Shown piece by piece: positions 43,541-55,435 of a stretch of 64,000 nt of DNA. Made by a program: the position numbers and the translations under genes. The stretch's first letter is position 1. Each line of letters opens with the position of its first letter. The DNA is from Anastatus disparis (lineage: Eukaryota > Arthropoda > Insecta > Hymenoptera > Eupelmidae), in the NCBI GenBank assembly GCA_017163975.1, contig JAFFSR010000351.1:1601001-1665000 (forward strand), given 5' to 3'. The notes beneath the pieces were generated by a model that had not been told where the DNA came from, did not search any database, and saw only the letters and a program-made list of their open reading frames with translations.

Positions 43541-44112
43541 TATGTTAACCGATATTCATATATTGGAATTTAATAATATTTCAAACCAGTACACCTCATT
43601 TAACATGCAATTAACTTCACTAATTCAATAACCACAATATATTAAATCAGTACCGATTGATGGAGAATTAATACAGTTATTATTTTCCGGAAATTTGGAA
43701 AAGGGTCACCGGATTTGTGTGTATCATAAGGTAATTCATATATATAACAGTTCAAATCTTAAATATCTACGAGATGAGCATAAGATTTATATGAACAGAT
43801 TATTCCCAAACAAATCATAATTGAGCATAGTATTCAAAACAGTACAATCACAAAAAAAATTATGATTGTGGCGTTTTTGCAATTGCTTTTGCTATTGTAA
43901 TACTTTATAATTTAGGTCCATGTTGTTTAAGATATGATGTTTCTCATATGCGATTACGTTTATCAAGAATATTTAAAACGCAACAAATAAAAATTTTCCC
44001 AGTTTCGCAAAATTATAATAATGCAAATATTAATTACGATAATCCACCAGACATGATAGGGAAGAGTTTTTGTCATGAGCTGCGTCTAAATCAAATACCA
44101 ATAAATTTAGAT
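43541..44112 (+). pseudogene. Helitron-associated Ulp1-like protease, copy 2
   Basis: A second copy of the gene at 14655-15079, with the full C-terminus. Recognisable blocks are LTDIHILEFNNIS, RPQYI-like, IDGELIQLLFSGNLEKG, GHRICVYH (His), VIHIYNSSNLK (the usual Asp is Asn here), VQSQ and NYDCGVFAIAFAI with the catalytic Cys. They are followed by LYNLGPCCLRYDVSHMRL and a PPDMIGKSFCHELRL tail ending at a TGA near 44112. One stop (after FPNKS) and one frameshift just before NYDC break it. The pattern His-Asp-Gln-Cys is that of C48 proteases. Confidence 0.75.
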
Positions 44113-44440
44113 TGATAGAGCTTGAACTATTAGGAAAAAACTCACAAATGTATTTATTGGCAAAACAAAAAAAGATCATGGAAATGTATCGTAATCAAAA
44201 GAATTCGAACCATGAAACAATTTGGATGGAAATCGAAAATGACATTTAAGATACAAATTTTTAAAAACCAGATAATGATATAATCGATGATATCCACTTA
44301 AATTATAACGATAATAAAATTAGCACAGTTGAGATTAAATTAAATGAAGAAAAAAAAGAATCAAACGAAATGTATAAAAAAGAAGCTTTATTCGTAACAG
44401 GACTTGAGAGCATGACGAAGCTGCCCGCCTTCTAATAATA
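44113..44440 (+). pseudogene. Unidentified coding-like tail after the Helitron protease
   Basis: After the protease stop another frame is coding-like: LELLGKNSQMYLLAKQKK, then EMYRNQKNSNHETIWMEIEN with stops, then EIKLNEEKKESNEMYKKEA and a closing GLESMTKLPAF. It is charged and probably helical. It is absent from copy 1 because of the deletion there. It could be the protease C-terminus or a separate small gene. I do not recognise it. Confidence 0.4.
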
Positions 44441-44800
44441 TTTCCAATCCTAACTTATGAATAAACGATGCGTCTAATCGAGTTTTTTTGCTACAAAGTA
44501 AAAATTTGTAAAATTAAACTCTATTGCGGACAACTCAAGAAATCCACCAAAATATTATACATATAAGGTTATAATAAAAACTTTCAATGTATCGTATTTT
44601 ATGGTTAGGTTTATCGAGTTTGATATCTAATTTCTAATCCAAGCTCATGAAAAAATAACAAGTCCAAATGATTTTTATTTTAACAAAAATGTTTGTATTA
44701 ATATAGCTTTCGTGCGGACAAGTCATGAGATTTGTTTAATTCATGAATTTAATAAGATATTGATAAAATAAAAAAAGCAAAACTCAATTGCTGCAGCTCC
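44441..44800 (+). other. Helitron intergenic spacer, copy 2
   Basis: Homologous to 15050-15400 and 56661-56988. The shared start is GAGCATGACGAAGCT (here at about 44407), followed by CTTCTAATAATATTTCC and the GTGCGGACAA motifs. Non-coding. Confidence 0.6.
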
Positions 44801-44819
44801 AAAATCCCGTTAATAGGAA

Positions 44820-45834
44820 AATGGTAACAGAACAATCACATAAATATAAAAAATTTCAGGAGAAGACATTATTATGAAAATGCAAGAAAAAAAAGTAATG
44901 ATAAATTAGAACTAAGACGTGTTCGAAAAACTCTAGGTAAGAAAAAAGATTATATGAAAATGAAGAAAAGGACAAACAAATAAATATAAACAGAAATCAG
45001 AAAATACTAAGATAACAAAATGTCAATTCAAGGAAACAATGAGTTCTGATAAATTGGAACAAATACGTGCGAATGAGGCTTTACGCAAGAAAGAAGCTTA
45101 TATAAAAATTAAAGAAAAACAACCAAAAAAATATGAAGAAAAATTAGAAAATACTAAGATAACAAAATTGAAATTCAAGGAAATAATGAGTACTGATAAA
45201 TTATAACGAATTCGTGCGAATGAGACTTTACGTAAGAAAGAAGCTTTTATAAAAATTAAAGAAAAACAATCAGAAAAATATAGAAAAAAATTAGAAAATA
45301 CTAAGATAAAAAAATTAAAATTCAAGGAAAAAATGAGTATTGCTAAATTAGAACAAATACATGCAAATGAGGCTTCACGTAAGAAAAAAGCTTATATAAA
45401 AATCAAAGAAAAACTTCTAAATAAATATGAAGAGAAATAAGAAAATACTAAAATAACAAAATTGAAATTCAAGGAAACAATGAGTACTGATAAATTAGAA
45501 CAAATACGTGCGAATGAGACTTTACGTAAGAAAGAAGCTTTTATAAAAATTGAATAAAAACAATCACAAAAATATAGAAAAAAATTAGAAAATACTAAGA
45601 TAAAAGAATTAAAATTCAAGGAAAAAATGAGTATTGATAAATTGGAACAACTACATGCAAATGAGGCTTCACGTAAGAAAAAAGTTTATATAAAAATAAA
45701 AAAAAAATTCTAAATAAATATGAAGAGAAATAAGAAAATACTAAGATAACAAAATTTAAATTCAAGGAAAAAATGAGTACTGATAAATTGGAACAAATAC
45801 GTGCGAATTAGGCTTTACGCAAGAAAGAAGCTTA
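44820..45834 (+). pseudogene. Coiled-coil repeat region of Helitron gene, copy 2 (left part)
   Basis: About six tandem units of roughly 147 bp encoding KKEAYIKIKEKQP, YEEKLENTKITKLKF and STDKLEQIRANEAL-type repeats, better preserved than in copy 1 but still with stops. The array is interrupted at 45834 by the minus-strand LINE and resumes at 62338. The minus-strand frames 45098-45325 and 45392-45619 (FFLYFSDCFSLIF-like) are shadows of the array. Confidence 0.7.
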
Positions 45835-45931
45835 TTTATTTATTTATTTATTTAATCAATTAACGGGAAAAGTTCCCATGATAATACATAGTAATACATA
45901 ATTAGATGCGTATAATTAGCAATATTATAAA

Positions 45932-48900
45932 CTATGAAAAAACAAATAATCGCTTAGTTATAATACCAATAGCATACAAGCTCAAATTCCGAAAATCAAA
46001 CCATGCACCATTTTCATTACAAATAACAGACAATCTGTATATCGGAGAATGCCATATAATATCATTCCTATATGTATTGACTTGAAAATAAGTATTTCTA
46101 TTTCTTAAATCCCTATTCAAAGGATTATATTGAAATCTATGCAATAAACTGTTACAGTCAATAATACTGTTAAGAATCTTAAAAGCAAACATCAAATTAT
46201 TTCTTCTCCTTTGAGATTCCAAATTAGGTATTTTCAAAAAGCAAGAGATCCCTGTGTAATTGTGATCAATCAAACTCATTGGCCTTCCCACCTTAAATGC
46301 AGCAAACCTTAAATATAAATGATTAACTCTCTCGAGTTTAGCAATTTGATACTTTAAACGCGGACTCCATATTACTGAACAATAGTTAAGAATAGGATAT
46401 ACAAATGAGAAGTAAAGAATTCTGAAAGTTTCAGGATTCTTAAATTCATTAGAAAACCTTTTAATAAAATTAATTTTTTTCGTAGAACAATTAACTACGT
46501 AATCAATATGGGGTCCAAAAGATAATGAACGATCAAAAAACACACCTAGATCTCTTATATATGTGACAACTTCCAAAGATGTATCATTAATCAAATATGT
46601 ATAGTCACCAACATTATTACGGCCAAAGCTTATATAAAAACACTTTTTAGTATTACAAAACATACCATTAAGAGTACACCAATTACAAAATCTATCCAGA
46701 TCATTCTGGAGCAGTACTGTATCCTGATAATTTTTAATTTTCATAAAAATTTTAGCAACATCGACAAATAACAAAAACTTTGCGTTAATAAAACAATTAT
46801 ATATATCATTTATAAACATCAAAAAGAACAGAGGGCCTAAGTGAGTCCCTTGTCCAACACCAGAAGTAACAATAATATTTATTGATATATAATTTTGCAA
46901 TTTAACTTTTTGAATCCTATTAGATAGAAAGGATTTAATCCACTGCAATAGCGCACCCCCAATACCATAAGCAGACAGCTTCCTAACCAGCAAGTCAACA
47001 TTCACTACATCAAATGCTCTTTTAAAATCAGAATAAATTGAATCCACAAAAGATCCATCAATAATAGTATTTACAATATATTCAAGATAAGCACCTAAAT
47101 TTGTAGAAGTTGACCTACCAGTCAGAAACCCATGTTGCTCAGGTATCACATATTTACGCAGATGACTAGTTAATTTATCACATACAAGTCGATCAAACAA
47201 TTTTGCAAAAATATTTGGCTTACATATTGGTCTATAATTTTTAACATCTGATTTATCACCACTTTTAAATAATGGTTTAATAAAAGAAGTCTTAAAAGCT
47301 TTAGGAAAAATACCATTCTCAAGACTAACAAGGAGAGTGCATTGCATTTGGGTCTTGGATTTTCTTCTAGCTTTGGGATCTTTTTTCTTACATAAAATCA
47401 TGAAAAAAGCCGCGACCATTCGGTCCAACGCTCGATTTTTCCGGAGTTTTGAGCAGTTTTGTCTGTTTTGTTGAAAAAATTGCATCTTCTTTATAATTTT
47501 ACAGTTTTTGAACTACTTATTCTAGAAGAGTTTTACTGATTGCATATTAAAGTTGAGATTAAAATCTTTCGATTAAAAAAAAAACGTGTCAAAAAATCTC
47601 AAGTCGTTAAAAAGTTATGGGTGAATAAAAATAGCGCAAATATTTAGCTCAAAAAATGCATAGAAAATAAATGCAACATTTTAGTCAGAAATTCATTTCA
47701 ATTTTCATCCCTTCATAAGTTTTTAACAACTTGAGCTTTTTGGACGCGTTTTTTTTTTAATCGAAAGGTTTTGATCTCAACTTTTATATGCAATCAGTGA
47801 AAACTTTCTAGAATTAGTAGTTCCAAAACTGTAAAATTATAAAGCAGATGCAATTTTTTTAACAAAACAGACAAAACTGCTCATAGCTCGGAAAAAATCG
47901 AGCGTTGGACCGAATGGACGCGGCTTTTTTCATAATTTTATGTAAGAAAAAAGATCCCAAAGCTAGAAGAAAATCCAAGACCCAAATGCAATGCACTCTC
48001 CTTGTAAGATTAAAAAAACTAGTTAAAAATTTAGCAAAAAACTGAGAACACTTCTTTATCAACATAGGATGAATATTATCTGGACCAGGTCCAGTATTTA
48101 CATCAAGATCATTAATTGCCTGCATAACTTCAGTTTCAGAAAAAACCATATTATTAATAGAACTAATATTCAATTTATCAACATTTGTTGAAGACAAATC
48201 AAGATTAGTGTATACACTACCAAATTTAGTTGCAAAAAGATTTACAATATCTTGACCATTTTCGGCAACAAGGCCATCATAATGCATTGATGTAGGATAA
48301 TCCATGTCGTTATTAATATTATTTACAAATTTATAAAAGTTTTTAGGATTATCCTTCAAAGAGATCTCGGTTTTATTAATATATTTATTATAGTCAATAC
48401 TATGTAGCCTTTTGCACTTTGATCTTTCAATACAAAATAAATCATAATAATAGGTTGATCTGTAAAATTTATACAACTTATGATAATTCTTTTTATTCTT
48501 AATTGAGTTTACTAAATCAGTAGAAAACCAACTTGGAAAGTTACTAGATTTAATATTTAGCTTTTTAACACGTCTATTTATAATCTTATTTAATTTATCA
48601 TATACTATATCCAAAATATCATCAATGCTATTATCCGCAGCTTGCAAATCAGGCCAGCTTTCATTTAAAAGATCATTAAAAATATCCTCATAATTTGCTT
48701 TCTTATAATCATAAATAATAACATTATAGTCAATGTCACCAATACAATCATCTATCCAATCAATTTCTAAAGCCTCATGATATTCATCACATTTGAATAC
48801 AGGATCATCACAAAGCCCAACATCGACAGTACCAACATTTGTCAAAACTAAGTCAAGAACATTACCATTAGAATTACCAAATTCATTTAATTGTTTAAAG

Positions 48901-49490
48901 CTATAAAGCATACATAACCCTGATAGAGTAAAAGCAGCATGACGAATGTTGGCACTTAAATGATGTCCAGCAGCATACGATCCATTAGACACATTCACCC
49001 ATTCATAGCCAGGAAGATTAAAATCTCCAATTAGCATACAGTTAAATTTTTTCCCACAAATATAATTAGACACAGTATTTTGAAAACAATCAACATAACC
49101 ATTATAATAATCAGCTTCAACAAGTGGAGGTATATATACCACAGAGAGAATCAAATCATTACTCCACATAGATAATTTAATAAAGAGCTGTTCAAAGTTA
49201 TTTACAACTGGAGCAATCATAAGACTTCTAATATTATTTTTTATAGCACATAAAACACCACCACCTGATTTCTTGTTACTGGTGAACAATGATCTGTCAC
49301 ATCTGTAGACTATATAACCAGTTAATCCAAGTTCAGCTGAAGAAATATCATCAAAAAGCCAAGTTTCTGTCAATATAATGATGTCGTAATGCCCAAATAA
49401 CCGTATCCTCTTCCTGAATTCATCAACTCTTCCTCGAATACTCCTAACATTCTGATAGAAAATTGAATAACCTTGCACTTTATCACTTAG
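45932..49490 (-). pseudogene. LINE 2 ORF2: endonuclease-reverse transcriptase, split by a MITE
   Basis: The endonuclease half (49490-48005) shows YQNVRSIRGRVDEF, ILTETWLF, KSGGGVLCAIK, VVYIPP, MLIGDFNLPGYEW and NVLDLVLTN. The RT half (47328-45932) shows FKSGDKSDVKNYRPI, HGFLTGRSTSTNL, SDFKRAFDVVN, SGVGQGTHLGPLFF and LRYFSFVYPILNYCSVIW-like thumb sequence. The catalytic box is FVDVA rather than F/YADD, so the enzyme should be inactive. The MITE plus one TTA/TAA copy is 679 bp. Without it the two halves are in one frame of about 955 codons. No ATG lies near the start: the frame opens just after a TAG at 49493-49491 that ends ORF1 in the same frame. Confidence 0.9.
47329..48004. mobile_element. 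Fold-back MITE with TAA duplication (family A, copy 2)
   Basis: 676 bp with ends CAAGGAGAGTGCATTGC and GCAATGCACTCTCCTTG, flanked by TAA at 47326-47328 and 48005-48007. The arms run almost to the centre near 47660. It shares GGATTTTCTTCTAGCTTTG-like and ATGAAAAAAGCCG-like sequence with 467-900. It sits between the endonuclease and RT parts of LINE 2 ORF2. Because of it the frames on either side run into the MITE and give chimeric ends. Confidence 0.92.
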
Positions 49491-49493
49491 CTA

Positions 49494-50324
49494 TTCAGAA
49501 GATTGCTTAACAATAGTTGGCTTGCGACGTACATACTTAATTTTTAAATCTGATTCACCACCAGCAATTCTATCATCCAATTCTTTTTTAACTCTCAAAT
49601 GGTTTTGTTGCTGCTGTTTAGTCTAATCATTAGCAATGATTAAAGATCCATCACCAAGCAATTTCTTATTTCTAAAAACCCAATGTACATCCTCTGCACT
49701 TTTAAGTGTGACTCTTAAGGGTCTAGCTTTACCCTTGACAAAATTTTTCCCCAATCTCATCACTTTAATATCACTAAGAGAAAATGGCAATTCAACTGAG
49801 CAACTACTGAAGATACTGATGACAGATGCTAAATCAGTTTTTACAGCCTTAACAGAATCTTCATAATTGAAGATGATAAAGTTCTTTTCTCTTAAACATC
49901 GTTCATGAATCTCATCAAGTATATCAGATCCATTATTAGCCATCGATTCTTCAAGCACATCAAGTCTTCCTTCAATAGCAGAAACTCTGGTATTATTGGA
50001 TCCTACAGAATCATTAATCATATCAAGCTTAGCTTCAATTAATTTCCATAACGGTAATAATCCTGGATCAAGAGCCTTAATAACATCTTGTTCATTAACT
50101 AATAATTGTGAAGAAGAACCCTCACGACCAGCATTAGAAACCGTAGTATTCTTACGCTTTTTATTTACATTTTTACCACAACAAGTAGCAAATTTACCAT
50201 CTGCATCAACACTAACTCTCTTAGAGCAAGAATCATGGTAATAAACTCCACAGCCAGAACAAGATACAGCTTCATCAATGTTTATAGAACCTGGCTTAGA
50301 TTTACACATAAAGCACTTTACCAT
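49494..50324 (-). pseudogene. LINE 2 ORF1: cysteine-rich, coiled-coil protein with an internal TAG
   Basis: From ATG 50324 the frame begins with a PHD-like finger (CFMCKSKPG, CSGCGVYYHDSC, then CC at about residue 48). A predicted coiled coil follows (LWKLIEAKLDMI, RVSAIEGRLDVLEESM), then a domain typical of LINE ORF1 proteins (EKNFIIFNYEDS, IKVMRLGKNFVKGKARPLRV). A TAG at 49622-49620 ends the open frame after 233 codons. The same frame then stays open for 42 more codons (basic, KYVRRKPTIVKQ) to a second TAG at 49493. This resembles a single premature stop in an ORF1 of about 276 codons. Confidence 0.8.
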
Positions 50325-50468
50325 GATGAATTTATAGGTTATAAATCAATATCAGTAGAATACAAAATTTATAACAATTATACAGTAAAAATTTATATTA
50401 AATCATGAAAATCAATATGATTAGAAGAATTTAAAGCTATGTGCCAATAATCAATAATAAATTAATCA

Positions 50469-50476
50469 GTATAAAT
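50469..50476. other. Left 8-bp target duplication of the hAT element
   Basis: GTATAAAT lies directly before the terminus CAGGGTTGCG at 50477. The same 8 bp lies directly after the right terminus at 62265-62272. Confidence 0.93.
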
Positions 50477-50616
50477 CAGGGTTGCGAAAAAAGTAATTAA
50501 AAATTATTTGAATCACGAATTATTTTTGAATTTGTAATTAAAGTTTTATTTAAGTAACAATTCCTTTTAAATTAATAATTAAAAATATTTTAATTAACAA
50601 ATCAAAATCTAATCGT

Positions 50617-51105
50617 GAATTGAAAGGGCTTTAATTACAAAATCAAAAGGAATTCTTAATTAAATAAATTTCAATTAAGAAATCAAAATTTAATCGTGAA
50701 TTGAAAGGGCTTTAATTCCAAAATCAAAAGGAATCCTTAATTAAATAAATTTCAATTAAGAAATCAAAATTTAATCGTGAATTGAAAGGGCTTTAATTCC
50801 AAAATCAAAAGGAATCCTTAATTAAATAAATTTCAATTAAGAAATCAAAATGTAATCGTGAATTGAAAGGGCTTTAATTCCAAAATCAAAAGGAATTCTT
50901 AATTAAATAAATTTCAATTAAGAAATCAAAATTTAATGGTGAATTGAAAGGGCTTTAATTCCAAAATCAAAAGGAATCCTTAATTGAATAAATTTCAATT
51001 AAGAAATCAAAATGTAATCGTGAATTGAAAGAGCGTCAGTTATGATTATGATTTGTGAATTCGAGGGCTTTAATTAAAAATTCCACAATTCCTTTTTAAT
51101 TAAAC
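50617..51105. repeat. 81-bp tandem repeat, left hAT arm
   Basis: Six units with starts at 50617, 50698, 50779, 50860, 50941 and 51022, an exact 81-bp period. The unit contains GAATTGAAAGGGCTTTAATT, CCAAAATCAAAAGGAAT and TCAATTAAGAAATCAAAAT. The last unit degenerates. The right arm holds the inverted counterpart. Confidence 0.95.
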
Positions 51106-51110
51106 GTACT

Positions 51111-51700
51111 AAGGAATTTGTATCATATATATGTATATAGAAAAACATATGTGGACGCGCACATACATACGCACCTAGGCTCATATATATGCAACATTTC
51201 ATGTCGACCTACACGCACACATACGGACAAGTTGATATATATATATATATATACATATACATGGTCCGTTTCATGTCAACTTGCACCCGTTGACCCGTAT
51301 ATATTTTGGTTTATATATATGTATATATATATACATACATACATACATACATACATACATACATGGGATATTTCATGTCGGTTAGCACGTACTCATAAGT
51401 ACAGGTTTTCTTTATATGTGGTACATTTCATGACAACACGCACACACCCATTCGTGTACCCTTAGATTTACATATATGGGACATTTCATGTCGATTCGCA
51501 TGCATGCACACGCACGTTAATAAACATAGGATTTTTCACGTCAATTCGAAAGCACACACACAGGTTTATATATATGGGACATTTCATGTCTATTCGCATG
51601 CATGCACACAGACTTTAATAAACATGGGATTTTTCACGTCAATTGGAACGCACGCACTTACAGGTTTAGATATATGGGACATTTCATGCCAATGCGCACG

Positions 51701-51731
<31 letters not shown>

Positions 51732-52060
51732 ACACACACAGGATTATATATGGGACATTTCATGTCAAATCGTACATACTCATAATGACAGGCTTTTTGA
51801 TATATGTGGGACATTTTATGACAACACGCACACACCCATCCTAGTGACCTTAGGTTTATATATATATATATGGGACATTTCATGTCGATTCGCATGCATG
51901 CACACGCACGTTAATATATATAGGATTTTTCACGTCAATTCGAACGCACACACACAGGTTTACATATATATGGGACATTTCATGTCAATTCGCATGCATG
52001 CACACAAACTTTAATAAATATTGGATTTTTCACGTCAATTGGAACGTACGCACATACAGG

Positions 52061-52091
<31 letters not shown>

Positions 52092-52810
52092 TATTTCATG
52101 TCGTTTACAGGTTTATATATATATATATATATGGGACAGTACATGTCGTTGCGCATGCATGCACACACACGTTAATATACATGGGATTTTTAATGTCAAT
52201 TCAAACGCATACAAACACACAGGTTTATATATATTGGACATTTCATGTCGATTCGCATGCATGCAGACGTACGTTAATATACATGGGATTTTCCATGTCA
52301 ATTCGAACGCATGCACACACACACAGGTTTATACATATGGTACATTTCATATCGATTTGCATGCATGCACACACGTTAATATACATAGGATTTTTCACGT
52401 CAATTATTACCCACGCCTATACAGGTTTATATATATGGGACATTTCATGACAACTCTAACACACCTATCCAAGCGCCCTTAGGTTCACATATATGGGACG
52501 TATCATGTCAACACGCACGCACCGGTTTTCATATATTTGACATATCTTGTCAATTCGAACACGCAAACACATCTAAACATGTATTTGAAATTTGTATTTA
52601 TATATATGGGACCGTTTTTGTCAATTCGCATGTACGCACACACATGGGCTTATGAATATATACACATATATATGTGTGTATATCTGTGTACACATATACA
52701 TGGGATATTTAATGTTAATTCACACTCGCGCACATACACACAGGTTTATATACATGGGACGTTTCATGTCAATTTACATGCATGACACACGTACTTGAGT
52801 TTGTATATAT

Positions 52811-52906
<96 letters not shown>

Positions 52907-53045
52907 GGGCTGTTCCTGTCAAACACACATGCACACACATGGGCTTATGAATATATGTATATACATATACATGGGATATTTTATGTCAATTCACATGCGC
53001 GCACACACACACACACACAGGTATATATATATATATATAAATATA
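51111..53045. repeat. Dyad-containing TA/CA-rich array, left hAT arm
   Basis: About 1.9 kb of alternating units. One type reads ATGGGACATTTCATGTC, AATTCGCATGCATGC and a CACACACA run. The other reads ATGGGATTTTTCACGTC, AATTCGAACGCACGCAC and CAGGTTTATATATAT. The core GACATTTCATGTC is a 5-bp dyad with a 3-bp spacer. Long (TA)n tracts near 52816-52900 separate later units. Open frames here (51118-53072, both strands) are repeat artefacts rich in Tyr/Ile/His/Thr. Confidence 0.93.
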
Positions 53046-55099
53046 TATGAGTGCCACCAGATTTTTTTTTAAACAAGTGAGCAGTTTTTAATCAGTTACA
53101 CAAACAGGTTATTTTTTCTATGTTACTTAAAATAAAAAAAATTCTAATTTAGGAAAAATTGCTAATATTAATACTGATAAAAATCTTAAAGATTTTTAAG
53201 GAATGGTTTTACTTTTTGATGGATAATTTGATTATATGATTTTATTTTCAAAAAAGTTTTTCCCATAATAGTTATCTGTAATAAAAAAATTCTTTTACAA
53301 TGTTAATTACTTTTTCCTGACATTCGTTTTGAAAGTTTATGCTTAGCAATTTTAAAATTTGGTTGTGACACTGATGATGCTGCCATAAATTATTTTGGAT
53401 GTGTTATAATTAGTGTGCTGCCTCAATTTTCAACTGAAGGATTAGAAATTAAGGATATTTTGGATTGAATTGCGGAAATAAAATAAATGATTAAAGAATT
53501 ACTATCAACAAATCAATAAATTCAATTATTAATAGTTAAAAAAAAATGTTACCATGTCAGTGAGTTTTTTCAACAGGGTTATACATAAATTAAATTAATT
53601 AAAATTAATATTTTCAATCAATCATATACCTATTATTTTTACAAAATATGTAATAGTAAAAGAGTAGTTCACAGAAAAAAATTGTACTTCGTTAAAAAAT
53701 TTTATAAATTATAAAAACACAAGTTTTTTAAACTTCATAAAATAATGAATAGCGTACTGTACATATTGTTCTTGTAGCAAAAATTCTACAATATAAAAAT
53801 GTAATAAGATTAAAATACAAATAACGATTAATTAAACGTATTTATAAATTATAACATAAATTTAGCAAATGAAATAAAATTTTAGGAAATCCTATTCTAA
53901 TCTCTGCTGCACTGTAACAACAGTCTCATTCTAATATGAAAAATTGAAAAAAATTATAAAACTTATTCTTTTTTATAACTTTGGCATGAAAATTGCATGA
54001 AATAAGCGACAAAATGTTTTTTATTTGAAAAATAGACTTTTCAAATTTTTGGAAATTAAATCATACAAATTTTCCTGGACATTTTCCGACTTCACCCCCT
54101 TTAAATTAATGTTTAGTGACAAAATATATAAAAAAAATTTTTGGAACCGTGGACTTTAATGTTACTATAGCAATCTCCCCTATTTTCCGACCTGACTTTT
54201 TCATGTGAGCACCGTTGCGCGGTACTTTCTGAATAAGCGGTTCAATTATTCGTGAAAAATTAAAGGAAGACCGCAACCAGCCTAAACCATTCTTTTTTAT
54301 CAACAGTTGGTGGATTAAAGAATAATTTTAGCTAATTAAAATGTAAAAATTCTTAATTATATTGGTCACCAATGATTAGTGCAATAAAATAAAAAAAATC
54401 ATTAAAAATGGCAAAATGAGTTTTTTTTATATTTATGATGTTTTTACAGAGAAATGGTGCAATGTACGGCAAAATTGATAAGAATATTTTCGACTAAATA
54501 TTTGATGAAAAACACGAAAAATTATGTTTTTCTGCGAAGAATTAACAACCAGAAAATTTACTTTAGAGATTTTCCTAACTATTTTCCAGCTATCTACCCT
54601 CGAAATTCGTGTTCAAGGCACCAAAATACATAGGAAAAACTTTGGTGGAGCCGTGGATCTCTATCGGCTACGGAAACTCTCCTAGCTACCTATATTAGTT
54701 ATAAATGTCCTCCGTATTCAGGTGAAATACCCCGGTGAACATGTACATTAAGGTTTGGAAAGATTCTGATGTAAAAGAACCTTTCTAATTTTTTGCGGTT
54801 TTTGGTACCAGTCCATAATACAACTTTGTGAACTCTTATGAAAAAAATTGTCATGATTTTCGTTGATACCTTCTGAACTTTTTTGATTCATTAAGTTTTA
54901 CTAAGGAATAGTAACCTTAATTTTATCGTATTCACAATTAATGAACAATTAGGATCGCTTTAGAATTAAACAGCACTGTAAAGTTTTCAGGAGAATCCTT
55001 CTAGATTGTATTTTAAAAAATTCTTCAGAAATATTTTTCACGTTTTATCATCGTATGAATATATTTATTAAATTATTGGTAAATAAATGATTATAAATC
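53046..55099. other. Central hAT segment, mostly unassigned
   Basis: AT-rich. At about 53330-53470 the plus strand has a coding-like stretch (RFESLCLAILKFGCDTDDAA, then VLPQFSTEGLEIKDIL) ending at a stop. I do not recognise it. At about 54075-54170 and 54570-54670 lie diverged direct copies (ACAAAATATATAAAAAA / ACCAAAATACATAGGAAA, CCGTGGA). At 54687-54697 ACTCTCCTAG resembles a MITE terminus without a partner. No transposase motif was seen. Confidence 0.45.
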
Positions 55100-55108
55100 T
55101 ATGAGATC

Positions 55109-55287
55109 TTTTTTTTTTTTTTTTTTAACGTCGCTATATTTATGCTATGCTATTATTGCTATGCTAATCAGCGACGGAGCTCGTAAGTGTGTTTGTGAAA
55201 AAAGCACATGTAACGTAGCGGGATTCGAACTCGGAACCTCGAGATTACGAATCCAACGCTCTACCGAATGGGCCACAGACCGACTCC
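55109..55287 (-). repeat. tRNA-derived SINE, copy 2
   Basis: 179 bp on the minus strand, with a tRNA-like head (GTGGCCCATTCGG as A-box region, GAGTTCGAATCCC as B box), the body CACAAACACACTTACGAG and GTCGCTGATTAGCAT, and a poly(A) tail seen as a T run at 55109-55127. A 9-bp target duplication TATGAGATC lies at 55100-55108 and 55288-55296. It is the same family as 247-448, and the duplication fixes the boundaries of the family. The frame 55101-55292 is spurious. Confidence 0.92.
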
Positions 55288-55435
55288 TATGAGATCATTT
55301 AAGAATACGGATGAATCTTTATATTTTCTGTATATTGATTGAAAGGTTAATGAAACTTCACGAACTCTGTGGAAGTAAATCGAGATGAATTATTACAATC
55401 TTGTAAAGAGTTTAATAGCTATTAAAGATCCTTAA

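Noticed and set aside
50617..51105. CRISPR-like regular repeat
   Set aside because: The units are directly adjacent 81-bp tandem copies without unique spacers, in an animal genome, and they lie inside a transposon.
51118..53072. Open frames rich in Tyr, Ile, His and Thr, left hAT arm
   Set aside because: They are produced by TA and CA repeats of the dyad array and appear on both strands.
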